This document shows positions 19,960 to 29,944 of a stretch of 64,000 nt of DNA, piece by piece. Location of the stretch: positions 10,851 to 74,850 of the forward strand of contig NZ_CQAZ01000001.1 in assembly GCF_001152565.1 (NCBI RefSeq). The letters run 5' to 3'. This DNA comes from Yersinia pekkanenii (GTDB lineage: Bacteria > Pseudomonadota > Gammaproteobacteria > Enterobacterales > Enterobacteriaceae). How positions within the stretch are numbered: the first letter of the stretch is position 1; each line of letters starts with the position of its first letter. The notes beneath the pieces were generated by a model. That model was not told where the DNA came from. It ran no database searches and saw nothing but the letters and a program-made list of their open reading frames with translations. A program made the position numbers and the translations under genes.

Positions 19960-20847
19960 ATGAACCTGGGCGCTTTGATTTCAGAAAGCCGTAACCCGGC
20001 AACTATGGAGCTGGATACGCTTTCAACGCTGGCGATGTTGACCTGTATTAATGATGAGGATCGCAAAGTGCCGGAGGCCATTCGTTTGGTATTACCGGCT
20101 ATTGCTCAGGCGGTTGATTTGGCCGCTGAGGCCTTAAAACAAGGAGGGCGTCTGATTTATATGGGAGCAGGTACCAGTGGGCGGCTCGGGGTTTTGGATG
20201 CGTCTGAATGCCCGCCAACCTTCGGCGTACCCCATGGCATGGTGATTGGCTTAATTGCGGGTGGCCCAGGTGCGTTACTGAAAGCGGTGGAAGGTGCTGA
20301 AGATGATATGGCACTTGGTATAAGGGATCTGCAAGATTTAAAACTGACCGTAACTGATATGGTGGTCGGGCTGGCAGCTTCGGGTCGAACGCCTTATGTC
20401 ATTGGTGCTCTGCGCTATGCCCATCAGCTTGGGTGCCCGACTGCCGCCATTTCTTGTAACCCGGATTCCCCTATTGCGCAGGAAGCTCTGGTTGCTATTT
20501 CGCCGGTGGTGGGGCCGGAGGCGCTTACCGGTTCCACACGTATGAAGTCAGGTACCGCACAGAAACTGGTGCTGAATATGTTATCTACCGGGGCGATGAT
20601 TAGGCTGGGCAAGGTCTACCAAAATCTGATGGTGGATGTGAAAGCGACCAATATAAAGTTAGTCGATCGCGCCTACCGTATTGTTGTTGAAGCCACTGGT
20701 GCCAGCCGTGCGGAGGCTGAAGATGCTCTATCGCAAACTGAATTTGAAGTAAAACCCGCTATTTTGATGATTTTGAAAGGCATTAGTGCCGAGCAGGCCC
20801 GCCAAAGCTTACAGCAACATCATGGTTATTTGCGCGCAGCATTGTAG
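19960..20847 (+). CDS. murQ: N-acetylmuramic acid 6-phosphate etherase MurQ
   Basis: 295 aa. SIS-type fold with the family signatures [11 protein letters not shown] near the N-terminus, [17 protein letters not shown], and [19 protein letters not shown]. It cleaves the lactyl ether of MurNAc-6-P to GlcNAc-6-P and lactate during peptidoglycan recycling. No murP (PTS transporter) gene follows, unlike E. coli, so substrate probably comes from recycled anhMurNAc through AnmK elsewhere or from a distant murP. The RBS AATGAGGA is good. Confidence 0.97.
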   Translation: MNLGALISESRNPATMELDTLSTLAMLTCINDEDRKVPEAIRLVLPAIAQAVDLAAEALKQGGRLIYMGAGTSGRLGVLDASECPPTFGVPHGMVIGLIAGGPGALLKAVEGAEDDMALGIRDLQDLKLTVTDMVVGLAASGRTPYVIGALRYAHQLGCPTAAISCNPDSPIAQEALVAISPVVGPEALTGSTRMKSGTAQKLVLNMLSTGAMIRLGKVYQNLMVDVKATNIKLVDRAYRIVVEATGASRAEAEDALSQTEFEVKPAILMILKGISAEQARQSLQQHHGYLRAAL

Positions 20848-20875
20848 GACTCATTCTCAGCGACTCGGCAAAGTG

Positions 20876-20962
20876 ATGTTGTATTTAGCCGCGATGGTTG
20901 TCACCATACTGACAGGTTTTCTATTTACCTGGTTTATGGGATTCAATGACCCTGAGGAGTAA
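20876..20962 (+). CDS. Candidate 28-aa single-span membrane protein
   Basis: ATG at 20876 to TAA at 20960-20962. The product begins MLYLAAMVVTILTGF, continues as one hydrophobic helix (LFTWFMGF) and ends NDPEE. The shape is that of enterobacterial small membrane proteins. Its stop codon lies within GAGGAGTAA, and a duplicate of that GAGGAG serves as the pgpC ribosome-binding site, so ORF and pgpC were probably once translationally coupled. The Shine-Dalgarno for the ORF itself is weak. Not recognised; coding status needs conservation evidence. Confidence 0.4.
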   Translation: MLYLAAMVVTILTGFLFTWFMGFNDPEE

Positions 20963-21010
20963 CCTTTTTACCTGGTTTATGGGATTCAATGACCCTGAGG
21001 AGTAACCTTT
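20924..21010 (+). repeat. 43-bp tandem duplication between murQ and pgpC
   Basis: Two exact 43-bp copies, 20924-20966 and 20967-21009. Each holds the last 12 codons plus stop of the 28-aa ORF and a GAGGAG Shine-Dalgarno. The second copy supplies the functional RBS of pgpC, and its 3' end forms the first bases of the pgpC start. Confidence 0.95.
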
Positions 21011-21710
21011 GAGCGCAGAGCCGGCCACATCGACCTTTGAGCAAGCTGACATTAATCATGAGGCGGTGGAGCCACAATCAGAAAGTGCCAAACGTATTGT
21101 CTTCTTTGACCTGGATGGCACCTTGCATCAGCAGGATATGTTTGGCTGTTTTTTGCGTTTTCTGTTGCGCCATTTGCCGCTGAATCTATTACTGGTGGTC
21201 CCCTTGCTGCCGATTATTGGATTCGGGTTGCTGGTTGGAGGGCGTTGTGCCCGTTGGCCGGTGAGTTTGTTGCTGTGGGCGATTACCTTCGGGCGATCTG
21301 AAGAGCACCTGAAAGATTTAGAGTTACATTTCGTGAATTATTTTCGTCAGAAAGTGACGGAGTTTCCGGTGGTCGTTATGCGTTTACGTCAATATCTGGA
21401 CAGCTCGGACACTCAGGTATGGTTGATTACCGGCTCACCGCAGCGGCTGGTGGAACAGGTGTATCATGACTCCGCATTTATTCACCGTTTACGGCTGGTG
21501 GGCAGCCGCATGGCACGGCGTCATGGCGGCTGGGTGCTACCTTTGCGCTGCTTGGGGCCAGAAAAAGTGGTGCAATTGGAACAGCGCTTGGGGTCGCCGC
21601 TGAAACTTTACAGCGGATACAGTGACAGTAAGCAGGATAACCCACTGTTATATTTTTGCGAACATCGGTGGCGAGTCAGTAAAACCGGCGAATTACAGCA
21701 ATTAGAATAA
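21009..21710 (+). CDS. pgpC: Phosphatidylglycerophosphatase C (HAD family)
   Basis: 233 aa from a TTG at 21009, preceded by GAGGAG with suitable spacing; no ATG gives a better N-terminus. The HAD motif I is IVFFDLDGTLHQQD (about residues 31-44). A hydrophobic, probably membrane-associated stretch follows (LNLLLVVPLLPIIGFGLLVG), then motif II at WLITGSPQRL and motif III/IV around SGYSDSKQDNPLL. It dephosphorylates phosphatidylglycerophosphate to phosphatidylglycerol. Same position as E. coli yfhB (pgpC), next to tadA. Confidence 0.93.
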   Translation: MSAEPATSTFEQADINHEAVEPQSESAKRIVFFDLDGTLHQQDMFGCFLRFLLRHLPLNLLLVVPLLPIIGFGLLVGGRCARWPVSLLLWAITFGRSEEHLKDLELHFVNYFRQKVTEFPVVVMRLRQYLDSSDTQVWLITGSPQRLVEQVYHDSAFIHRLRLVGSRMARRHGGWVLPLRCLGPEKVVQLEQRLGSPLKLYSGYSDSKQDNPLLYFCEHRWRVSKTGELQQLE

Positions 21711-21915
21711 ACAATCATTGGCGTCATTTGCCACCTACCATCGCCTTATCCTGTTTTAACTCTAACCATAGTAGGCATATATCATTTATATACGGAATGA
21801 TTTATATCTTGCCGGAACATTAACCAATCATTATCTACCGAGCTACTTTATATTAGGAGTAGTGGTATAGCGCTTACCGCTCCCTGTGTATAATGCATGC
21901 CGCAAAAGCACCTGA

Positions 21916-22476
<561 letters not shown>

Positions 22477-22519
22477 GTAAAAATAAGCAATATTAATGAT
22501 AAAGCAATTTATAATTTAG

Positions 22520-22600
22520 CAAGTGAAGGGGTGACCGCACCTCGGGGCGCTCCGGCGACGGCGTCGCTACGACCTCAACGGCACGCTTCCCCTTCATTTG
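22520..22600. repeat. Palindromic repeat between tadA and mltF
   Basis: Outer arms CAAGTGAAGGGG (22520-22531) and CCCCTTCATTTG (22589-22600) pair with one G-T pair. The GC-rich centre contains another hairpin, GGCGACG/CGTCGC. An intergenic palindromic element in a convergent spacer; family not determined. It could double as a terminator. Confidence 0.7.
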
Positions 22601-22626
22601 ACTTTGTCGGTAATCTGAACGAAGTG

Positions 22627-24087
22627 CTAATTATTGATTGACCAGCCGGGGCCGACTACCGGATACGCCTTGCCAAGTTCGGCTTCGATAGCGGCATGTT
22701 GGGCGGCCTTTTTCTCTTTTTCCTGCAAATATCCCACCAGACTGACCTGATAACGGCGGATGTTTTCGACATAGCTATAGGCTTCATGACCACGGGCATA
22801 ACCATAAGTGGTGCTTGGGTAATAGCGCTTTTGGCTCAACATCGGTAACCGCATTTTTACATCAACCCAGCTATCTGGATTACCATTCTGATTTTTAGTC
22901 AGACGACGGGCATCCAGCATATGACCATAACCCAGGTTGTATGCCGCCAGTGCGAACCAGATCCGTTCATCTTCCGGAACGGTGTCCGGTACTTTTTGCA
23001 TTAGCCGCTGCAAGTAAACGGAGCCGCCTTTAATGCTCTCTTCAGGATCAATCCGGTCTTTGACCCCTAAGCCATTTGCCGTGGCACGCGTTAACATCAT
23101 CAGCCCACGCACGCCGGTCGGTGAGGTGGCCTGCGGGTTCCAATGGGATTCCTGATAAGCAATCGCTGCCAGCAATTTCCAGTCGATTTCCCCCGCATGT
23201 TTTTCAAACAAGGGCTGGAAAACCGGCAACACGCTGTCGATGGCTGACAGGAAGGTTTTGGTGTCGACATAATCAAAGCTACCGACATGGCCGAGATATT
23301 TTTCCTCCAGTCGGGCCAGGCTACCGTCTTCTACCATCTGACTGTAGAAATCGAGCATTGCCGCATATACGCTGTCATCATTGTTCTTCTGAAAATACCA
23401 GGTCACGGGTTCTTCATCGGTGACATCAAAGGCAACCGCCAATTGCGGGTGAATGCGTTGCAGCAGAGCAATAGTGACGGAATCGCCAAGGGTATAGTCG
23501 AGTTTGCCGTCAGCCACCTGTTCCAGTAGTTCCTTGCCTGAACGGTCAATAGACGACCCCCAGTTAAGGTTCGGATATTTGCTCTGCTTAAGTTGTTTTA
23601 GGGTGGTCATATGGGCCGAACCAGAGGCAACAATCAACTGACCTTTCAGGTCACTGAATGATTTTGGTCGCGGTTTACCAAGCCGATAGACTAACTGTTG
23701 CGAGACCGAATAATAGGCAGGGCCAGTACGCGCCCGGTTAAGGCGTTCACGATTAAAAATCAGCCCGGCAGCTAGCATGTCTGCATCATCACTATTTAAA
23801 GCATCAAACAGATCGTCAATGTTATGACGAGGGGTAACAACCAGTTTGACCCCCAGATAGTCCGCAAAACGTTTTGCCAGCTCATAGTCAAGCCCGGAAG
23901 GGCCATCCTTTCCGGTAGAGTAGATCAGTGGAGAGCTAATCATGCTAACGCGTAGCTCTCCACGGGCTTTTATACGGTCCAGTTGCCCCTCTTGCCCATT
24001 GCGCCAGGGAATATTGGGCCACAGCGCGAGGGCCAGAAGTAAGGCAACTACACCGATAACAAAGTAATTTAATTTTATGCGCGTCAA
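22627..24087 (-). CDS. mltF: Membrane-bound lytic murein transglycosylase F
   Basis: 486 aa. An N-terminal signal/anchor ([17 protein letters not shown]) precedes a periplasmic solute-binding-like domain (about residues 40-265; [17 protein letters not shown] onward). A C-terminal SLT lysozyme-like domain follows, with the catalytic Glu in [15 protein letters not shown] and the [12 protein letters not shown] motif. It cleaves peptidoglycan glycan strands to 1,6-anhydromuropeptides, substrates that also feed the MurQ pathway. Divergent from purL, as in E. coli. Confidence 0.97.
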   Translation of the reverse strand: MTRIKLNYFVIGVVALLLALALWPNIPWRNGQEGQLDRIKARGELRVSMISSPLIYSTGKDGPSGLDYELAKRFADYLGVKLVVTPRHNIDDLFDALNSDDADMLAAGLIFNRERLNRARTGPAYYSVSQQLVYRLGKPRPKSFSDLKGQLIVASGSAHMTTLKQLKQSKYPNLNWGSSIDRSGKELLEQVADGKLDYTLGDSVTIALLQRIHPQLAVAFDVTDEEPVTWYFQKNNDDSVYAAMLDFYSQMVEDGSLARLEEKYLGHVGSFDYVDTKTFLSAIDSVLPVFQPLFEKHAGEIDWKLLAAIAYQESHWNPQATSPTGVRGLMMLTRATANGLGVKDRIDPEESIKGGSVYLQRLMQKVPDTVPEDERIWFALAAYNLGYGHMLDARRLTKNQNGNPDSWVDVKMRLPMLSQKRYYPSTTYGYARGHEAYSYVENIRRYQVSLVGYLQEKEKKAAQHAAIEAELGKAYPVVGPGWSINN

Positions 24088-24273
24088 ATAGTTATCTCTC
24101 GGCAGCGCTCTTTATTTGAGTGTTGTGAAGCTAGAATCAACATGGTTAAATCCCCAGTGGAGTGGCATTTTGCGCAACAAATCGTCAGTGTGCAACTTTA
24201 TTGCGTGCTTATTTATCCGGCATTTAACGTATATCTCTAACAGAGGTTTCTGACGTAATTATAAATAATAGAT

Positions 24274-24312
24274 ACGCAAACGGTTTCGTCTGCGGCTTAG
24301 ATTCACTATAAT
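24274..24312 (+). promoter_or_regulatory. PurR box and likely promoter of purL
   Basis: ACGCAAACGGTTTCGT (24274-24289) matches the PurR operator consensus closely. A perfect -10 TATAAT lies at 24307-24312; the -35 position, 17-18 bases upstream, falls inside the PurR box, so bound repressor would block polymerase. Confidence 0.85.
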
Positions 24313-24401
24313 GGCGCGCGTTTTCCCCTGTTTTGCGCCAATGAACGCTGCGCCCAATGAAGTGCTGTTTCAGTCGCTTCGAAGAGAGAGAAACTTAGAT
24401 T

Positions 24402-27400
24402 ATGGAAATACTGCGTGGTTCGCCCGCTTTGTCGGCTTTTCGTATTACCAAATTGCTGTCCCGTTGCCAGGATGCTCACCTGCCGGTGAGTGATATCTAC
24501 GCCGAATATGTTCACTTTGCCGATGTCAGCGCACCACTGAGTGCTGACGAACACGCCAGACTCCAGCGGCTGCTTCAATATGGGCCATCTCTCCCCGAAC
24601 ATGCGCCAGAAGGGCGTTTACTGCTGGTGACGCCAAGGCCGGGGACAATTTCTCCGTGGTCTTCCAAAGCCACTGATATCGCACATAACTGCGCATTGCC
24701 ACAAGTTCTGCGCCTGGAACGTGGCCTCGCCTTCTATATTCAGATTCAAAACGAAAATATTCAGATTCAAGGCGAAAATCGGATTCAAGGCCCGAATCTA
24801 AACGAAAGCCAATGGCAACAATTAGCGGCCTTACTGCATGACCGCATGATGGAAACGGTACTTACCGATTTGCAGCAAGCGGAGCAGTTATTTTCCCATC
24901 ACCAGCCCGCCCCAGTGCAACGGGTGGATATTCTGGCACAGGGCCGCAGTGCGCTGGAGCAAGCCAATATTAAATTGGGTCTGGCACTGGCACCGGATGA
25001 AATTGATTATCTGTTGGCCGCCTTTACTGGCCTTGGACGCAACCCAACGGATATCGAGCTGTATATGTTTGCTCAGGCAAACTCTGAGCATTGCCGCCAT
25101 AAAATCTTTAATGCAGATTGGATCATTGACGGTGTTGTGCAGCCAAAGACACTGTTCAAGATGATTAAAAATACCTTTGAACACACCCCAGATTACGTGC
25201 TGTCAGCCTATAAAGATAATGCCGCTGTGATGGCAGGTTCTCAGGTCGGGCGCTTCTTTGCCGCACCAGAAAACGGGGTTTATGACTACCATCAGGAAGA
25301 AGCGCATATCCTGATGAAAGTTGAAACCCATAACCACCCGACGGCAATTTCGCCGTGGCCGGGTGCCGCGACCGGTTCTGGTGGTGAAATCCGTGATGAG
25401 GGTGCCACCGGGCGTGGCGCTAAACCTAAAGCGGGTTTGGTGGGGTTCTCTGTTTCTAACCTGCGTATTCCAGGCTTTGAACAGCCATGGGAAGAGAATT
25501 TCGGTAAACCGGATCGGATCGTAACCGCACTGGATATCATGACCGAAGGCCCATTGGGCGGCGCGGCATTTAACAACGAATTCGGTCGTCCGGCCCTGCT
25601 GGGTTACTTCCGTACCTACGAAGAACGCGTTAACAGCCATAACGGTATAGAGTTACGTGGCTATCATAAGCCGATCATGTTGGCGGGCGGGATCGGTAAT
25701 ATCCGTGCTTCTCATGTGCAAAAAGCAGAGATAACGGTCGGTGCCAAGCTGGTGGTACTCGGCGGCCCGTCGATGAATATCGGTCTGGGGGGAGGCGCCG
25801 CTTCTTCCATGGCCTCCGGCCAGTCAGATGCGGATCTGGATTTTGCTTCGGTACAACGTGATAACCCGGAAATGGAACGCCGCTGTCAGGAAGTGATCGA
25901 CCGCTGCTGGCAGTTAGGTGACCACAACCCGATTCTGTTTATTCATGATGTCGGTGCGGGCGGTTTGTCCAATGCCATGCCAGAACTGGTCAGCGATGGT
26001 GGCCGTGGTGGTCGTTTTGAGTTGCGTGACATCCTTAACGACGAGCCGGGCATGAGTCCGCTGGAGGTCTGGTGTAACGAATCTCAGGAACGTTATGTCA
26101 TGGCCATTGCCCCAGCGCAGATGGCACAGTTTGATGAGATTTGCCGCCGCGAGCGGGCACCCTATGCGGTTATCGGTGAAGCCACCGAAGAAATGCATCT
26201 GACGTTGAATGATCGCCACTTCAACAATCAACCCATTGATATGCCGTTGGATGTGTTGTTGGGCAAAACCCCGAAAATGCTGCGTGATGTGACCCGCCTT
26301 CAGGCTCAGGGTGAGGCGCTGCAACGGGCCGAGATCAGCATCGCTGATGCGGTAAAACGTGTGATGCATTTACCGGCAGTCGCAGAGAAAACCTTCCTGA
26401 TTACTATCGGCGACCGTACCGTGACCGGTATGGTGACGCGCGATCAGATGGTGGGGCCGTGGCAGATCCCGGTAGCCGACTGTGCGGTAACCAGCGCCAG
26501 TTTGGACAGTTACTACGGTGAAGCCATGTCGCTGGGTGAACGTGCGCCAGTGGCGTTGCTGGACTTTGCCGCCTCAGCCCGTCTGGCGGTGGGGGAAGCA
26601 CTGACCAATATCGCCGCTACTCAAATTGGTGAGCTAAAACGTATCAAGCTGTCTGCCAACTGGATGTCTGCCGCCGGTCATCCGGGTGAAGATGCGGGTT
26701 TGTATGACGCTGTGCGCGCCGTCGGTGAAGAGCTATGTCCTGCGCTGGAAATTACCATTCCGGTGGGCAAAGACTCCATGTCGATGAAAACCCGCTGGCA
26801 GGAAGGTGACGAGCAGCGCGAAATGACCTCGCCATTGTCATTGGTCATTACCGCTTTCGCCCGTGTCGAAGATGTTCGCCATACCGTGACGCCACAGTTA
26901 CGTACCGATATGGGTGATAATGCGCTGCTACTGATTGATTTGGGCGCAGGCCACAATGCATTGGGTGCCACCGCCCTGACTCAAGTTTACCGTCAACTAG
27001 GGGATAAACCTGCTGATGTGCGCGATGTGCCGCAACTGGCCGGTTTCTTTAACGCGATGCAGCAATTAGTGGCCAGTCAGGCATTGCTGGCGTATCACGA
27101 CCGTTCTGACGGCGGCCTGCTGGTGACATTGGCTGAAATGGCCTTTGCCGGTCATTGTGGGGTGCAAGCTGATATTCACTCCTTGGGTAATGATGCGCTG
27201 GCCGCTTTGTTTAACGAGGAATTAGGGGCGGTAATTCAGGTGCGTGCCGAGCAGCGCGCAGCCGTGGAAAAAGTGCTGGCAGACCATGGGCTGGCAAACT
27301 GTGTTCACTATCTGGGCCGCGCCGTTGAGGGTGATAGCTTCGATATCCGCAGTGGTAGCGACGTGGTATATAGCGAAAAACGCAGCACTCTGCGCTTGTG

Positions 27401-28337
27401 GTGGGCAGAAACCACCTGGCAAATGCAACGTCTGCGTGATAACCCGGATTGCGCTGATCAAGAACATCAGGCGAAACAGGATGAACGCGATCCTGGTCTG
27501 AATGTGAAGCTGACCTTCGATCCGGCTGAAGATATCGCGGCACCGTATATTATCAAGCAGGTGCGGCCAAAAGTGGCGGTGCTACGTGAACAGGGTGTGA
27601 ACTCCCATGTTGAAATGGCAGCCGCTTTCCACCGTGCCGGTTTTGATGCCATCGACGTACATATGAGTGACCTGCTTGCGGGTCGCATCGATTTGCAATC
27701 CTTCCAGACCTTGGTGGCCTGCGGTGGTTTCTCTTACGGTGACGTATTGGGTGCCGGTGAAGGCTGGGCGAAGTCTATTCTGTTTAACAACCGTGTTCGT
27801 GATGAGTTCGAGGCTTTCTTCCATCGCCCTGAAACACTGGCATTGGGGGTCTGTAACGGTTGCCAGATGATGACTAATCTGCGTGAACTTATTCCAGGGG
27901 CTGAACATTGGCCACGCTTTGTCCGCAACCTGTCTGATCGCTTTGAAGCGCGTTTCAGCTTGGTTGAAGTGGCCAATAGCCCATCGCTGTTTATGCAAGA
28001 TATGGCCGGATCTCGCCTGCCTATTGCGGTTTCACACGGTGAAGGGCGGGTTGAAGTGCGTGATGCGGCACATCTGGCGCTGCTTGAGCAGAGCAACCTG
28101 GTGGCATTACGCTTTGTTGATAATCAGGGCGCAGTCACCGAGCGTTATCCGGCGAACCCGAACGGTTCTGCCCATGGGATCACGGCGGTAACCAGTGTCA
28201 GCGGGCGAGCCACGGTAATGATGCCGCATCCGGAGCGTGTCTTCCGCACGGTCAGTAATTCATGGCATCCGGAAGAGTGGGGCGAGGATAGCCCGTGGAT
28301 GCGTATGTTCCGTAATGCGCGTCAGCAATTAGGTTAA
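24402..28337 (+). CDS. purL: Phosphoribosylformylglycinamidine synthase PurL
   Basis: 1311 aa, against 1295 in E. coli (from memory). N-terminal domain, FGAM synthetase domains with the glycine-rich ATP sites ([24 protein letters not shown]) and a duplicated second half. The C-terminal class I glutaminase has Cys1151 in GVCNGCQMM, with His in SHGEGRVEV and the PHPERVF triad segment. Fourth step of purine synthesis. The excess length sits near residues 112-133, where a 21-bp repeat adds an Ile/Gln/Asn-rich stretch. A strong terminator follows the stop. Confidence 0.98.
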   Translation: MEILRGSPALSAFRITKLLSRCQDAHLPVSDIYAEYVHFADVSAPLSADEHARLQRLLQYGPSLPEHAPEGRLLLVTPRPGTISPWSSKATDIAHNCALPQVLRLERGLAFYIQIQNENIQIQGENRIQGPNLNESQWQQLAALLHDRMMETVLTDLQQAEQLFSHHQPAPVQRVDILAQGRSALEQANIKLGLALAPDEIDYLLAAFTGLGRNPTDIELYMFAQANSEHCRHKIFNADWIIDGVVQPKTLFKMIKNTFEHTPDYVLSAYKDNAAVMAGSQVGRFFAAPENGVYDYHQEEAHILMKVETHNHPTAISPWPGAATGSGGEIRDEGATGRGAKPKAGLVGFSVSNLRIPGFEQPWEENFGKPDRIVTALDIMTEGPLGGAAFNNEFGRPALLGYFRTYEERVNSHNGIELRGYHKPIMLAGGIGNIRASHVQKAEITVGAKLVVLGGPSMNIGLGGGAASSMASGQSDADLDFASVQRDNPEMERRCQEVIDRCWQLGDHNPILFIHDVGAGGLSNAMPELVSDGGRGGRFELRDILNDEPGMSPLEVWCNESQERYVMAIAPAQMAQFDEICRRERAPYAVIGEATEEMHLTLNDRHFNNQPIDMPLDVLLGKTPKMLRDVTRLQAQGEALQRAEISIADAVKRVMHLPAVAEKTFLITIGDRTVTGMVTRDQMVGPWQIPVADCAVTSASLDSYYGEAMSLGERAPVALLDFAASARLAVGEALTNIAATQIGELKRIKLSANWMSAAGHPGEDAGLYDAVRAVGEELCPALEITIPVGKDSMSMKTRWQEGDEQREMTSPLSLVITAFARVEDVRHTVTPQLRTDMGDNALLLIDLGAGHNALGATALTQVYRQLGDKPADVRDVPQLAGFFNAMQQLVASQALLAYHDRSDGGLLVTLAEMAFAGHCGVQADIHSLGNDALAALFNEELGAVIQVRAEQRAAVEKVLADHGLANCVHYLGRAVEGDSFDIRSGSDVVYSEKRSTLRLWWAETTWQMQRLRDNPDCADQEHQAKQDERDPGLNVKLTFDPAEDIAAPYIIKQVRPKVAVLREQGVNSHVEMAAAFHRAGFDAIDVHMSDLLAGRIDLQSFQTLVACGGFSYGDVLGAGEGWAKSILFNNRVRDEFEAFFHRPETLALGVCNGCQMMTNLRELIPGAEHWPRFVRNLSDRFEARFSLVEVANSPSLFMQDMAGSRLPIAVSHGEGRVEVRDAAHLALLEQSNLVALRFVDNQGAVTERYPANPNGSAHGITAVTSVSGRATVMMPHPERVFRTVSNSWHPEEWGEDSPWMRMFRNARQQLG
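24737..24799 (+). repeat. In-frame 21-bp tandem repeat within purL
   Basis: Three consecutive 21-bp units (24737-24757, 24758-24778, and a diverged 24779-24799). They encode roughly seven-residue units [14 protein letters not shown] and RIQGPNL between the conserved LERGLAFY and QWQQLA segments. Confidence 0.9.
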
Positions 28338-28355
28338 CTTAATCTTATTAATTAG

Positions 28356-28381
28356 GGGGATCCGATGGATCCCCTTTTTTA
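28356..28381 (+). terminator. Terminator after purL
   Basis: GGGGATCC, a three-base loop, GGATCCCC and a run of seven Ts: a strong rho-independent terminator ending just before the stop of the converging gene. Confidence 0.92.
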
Positions 28382-28384
28382 TCT

Positions 28385-28810
28385 TTAATTTTCAGAAAAA
28401 TGGGTTAAAGCAATATTAAATTTTTTAATCGCACTTTGATTATCAGTGTTCAATGCCTTAATCACTAATTTATAATTCCCCGCCACTAGATTCTCCAAAG
28501 GTAATGAAAGATCTTTCGTTCGATTATTAATTAATATTTCGGCCCGTGTTTTTTCATTTCCATTTAAATCATATAGATAGCTGGTAATTAGTAAGTGTTC
28601 ATGGGCTGTTATCGTCATTTCAATTTGTCCCTGGCCGTCGTTAAGCCAATAATTCGATTGGATCCCGTGCACTGAAAAGTCATTTGAAACAACAAGGCTG
28701 CTGGTTAACGATATCTGTTTTATCCATAATTCACTGGCAATCAATGGCTGCGTTACTGCTGATAAACAGAACAACATAGCGTGGGTGAAAGTGATAAGGC
28801 TGATTTTCAT
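28385..28810 (-). CDS. Small exported hypothetical protein
   Basis: 141 aa, not recognised. N-terminal signal peptide (MKISLITFTHAMLFCLSAVT, cleavage probably near LIASE). The mature part of about 115 residues is predicted beta-rich, with no cysteine, and resembles a small Ig-like or chaperone-like fold (FSVHGIQSNYWLND, LPLENLVAGNYKLVIKAL), but I can name no family. A+T-rich compared with purL. No partner gene is adjacent; it converges on purL and its own upstream side is the glmY control region. Confidence 0.7.
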   Translation of the reverse strand: MKISLITFTHAMLFCLSAVTQPLIASELWIKQISLTSSLVVSNDFSVHGIQSNYWLNDGQGQIEMTITAHEHLLITSYLYDLNGNEKTRAEILINNRTKDLSLPLENLVAGNYKLVIKALNTDNQSAIKKFNIALTHFSEN

Positions 28811-29119
28811 ATGAGTACCTCTCTAACTATAGGTAAGAGAAACTCCGCGGCAAATACCTGTGAGTGACCTGATGGGCATGAGCTGTTACCGGTGTTTTAT
28901 ATTCTGCACTTTGGCGACCTTCTCATCAGGGACCAGAGCCAGATCATTAGCGTGACTCATTCACAGTAGTGATGAAATCTCATAATTTATAACGCTATAG
29001 TGATTTGTACAGCAGCTTGCGGAGTGGTGGTGATAGCCTGCAATGGATAAGAGATGTAAAGGGCATTACCACCAAGGCAAGTTACTTAACGTATTGATTA
29101 TTAAGTTTTTAATAAAATG

Positions 29120-29137
29120 TGTCGGTAAATCGCGACA
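29120..29137 (+). promoter_or_regulatory. GlrR (QseF) upstream activating site 1
   Basis: TGTC-N10-GACA, a perfect match to the GlrR binding motif known for glmY promoters. It is 218 bases upstream of the sigma-54 promoter. Confidence 0.85.
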
Positions 29138-29149
29138 ATCAACATGTTA
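29137..29149 (+). promoter_or_regulatory. Candidate IHF site in the glmY control region
   Basis: AATCAACATGTTA fits the IHF consensus WATCAANNNNTTR at every fixed position. It lies between GlrR sites 1 and 2, suited to bending the enhancer toward the promoter. Confidence 0.65.
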
Positions 29150-29151
29150 TC

Positions 29152-29169
29152 TGTCTCAAAAAGGAGACA
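29152..29169 (+). promoter_or_regulatory. GlrR upstream activating site 2
   Basis: TGTC-N10-GACA, perfect half-sites; centre 32 bp from site 1. Confidence 0.85.
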
Positions 29170-29214
29170 TTTAATCTATTGATTTTAATGTATTTTATTT
29201 TAAACTTGCTTAGG

Positions 29215-29232
29215 TGTCGGGGATTAGCGACA
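29215..29232 (+). promoter_or_regulatory. GlrR upstream activating site 3
   Basis: TGTC-N10-GACA, perfect half-sites; centre 63 bp from site 2, about 106 bases before the sigma-54 element. Confidence 0.85.
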
Positions 29233-29337
29233 AAATAGCCATTACTGACCTTTTTTGATTAGTGTCATTCATACTCAAATCGGATTGTGAAATTTATTTA
29301 ATAGTAAATTCAATGTGTTATGTTTATTTTTATAAAC

Positions 29338-29355
29338 TTGGCACGTAATCTGCAA
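29338..29355 (+). promoter_or_regulatory. Sigma-54 promoter of glmY
   Basis: TTGGCACGTAATCTGCAA carries the invariant GG (-24) and GC (-12) with correct spacing. Transcription should begin about 12 bases after the GC, at the A at 29366. I see no clear sigma-70 promoter overlapping it. Confidence 0.9.
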
Positions 29356-29365
29356 TATCATTATC

Positions 29366-29561
29366 AGTTGCTCATTCACCTCCTTATGATAGCCCCGCAG
29401 TTAAGCGGAATATGCGCTTCATAAACCATCGAATGATGCCTAAGACTGGTACCTATCGTCCACCAAACCGATATTGTGTGAATGCACATTATCAAACATC
29501 GGACGACACGTTGAGTGAGGTGCCGCCTATGTCCTACTGTGATGAATGGTTCATCAATTTT
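29366..29561 (+). ncRNA. glmY: Small RNA GlmY
   Basis: The 5' end reads AGTTGCTCATTCACC followed by CTTATGATAGCCCC, and further on ATCGAATGATGCC, close to the E. coli GlmY 5' half. The 3' half retains TATCGTCCAC and ACACGTTGAGTGA, features shared with the homologous GlmZ. The locus between purL and glrK is that of E. coli glmY. The end is inferred from a seven-pair hairpin TGATGAA/TTCATCA (29540-29556) followed by ATTTT, giving about 196 nt. Known role: GlmY mimics GlmZ to titrate RapZ, stabilising GlmZ and thereby raising glmS translation when glucosamine-6-P is low. Three GlrR sites and a sigma-54 promoter stand upstream. Confidence 0.88.
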
Positions 29562-29944
29562 GGACATATTTGGATGCTATTCGTCTCATCCTCCCGATGA
29601 TTGCCTCGGCTTCATCAAACTGGAGACGATGTTTAAGGGCATCCACATATTCTGCAACGGGGCATTTATTGCCCCGTTGTCACATCTTATTTTCGTCAAA
29701 GATAAGGTAATACCCGCCATTTTCACTGCGATTGACAATAAAAGCAGGTCTGATGATGATTTTGACGATAGTGGACAAGCAGCCTTAATTAAAAGCACTT
29801 CGCTCAAAGCCAAGTGCTTTTTTTTTATCTCAATTAAGAGCGGTTGTTCTAGGTACCACTTAAAATATGACGGGGTAATTGGGCCTCAGGCATTGTAATC
29901 CTCACACAGTCAGTTAGCATCACAGCAGAATGATAGGTAATGAG
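29562..29944 (+). other. Spacer between glmY and glrK with two hairpins
   Basis: No credible gene. An eleven-pair hairpin (CAACGGGGCA, TTTAT loop, TGCCCCGTTG; about 29656-29680) is followed by only a weak T-rich stretch. A strong terminator, AAAAGCACTT / AAGTGCTTTT plus a T-run, occupies 29791-29827. This isolates glrK from glmY read-through, so the glrKGR promoter must lie in 29828-29944. Confidence 0.7.
29791..29827 (+). terminator. Terminator upstream of glrK
   Basis: AAAAGCACTT, an eleven-base loop, AAGTGCTTTT and an uninterrupted run of Ts. Confidence 0.85.

Noticed and set aside
25203-25640. 145-aa frame antisense to purL
   Set aside because: Lies wholly within the conserved purL coding region; a codon-pattern shadow, like the other antisense frames in purL, hscA and yfhM.
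29515-29898. 127-aa frame downstream of glmY
   Set aside because: It runs through the glmY end, the hairpin and the terminator; composition and structure indicate non-coding DNA.
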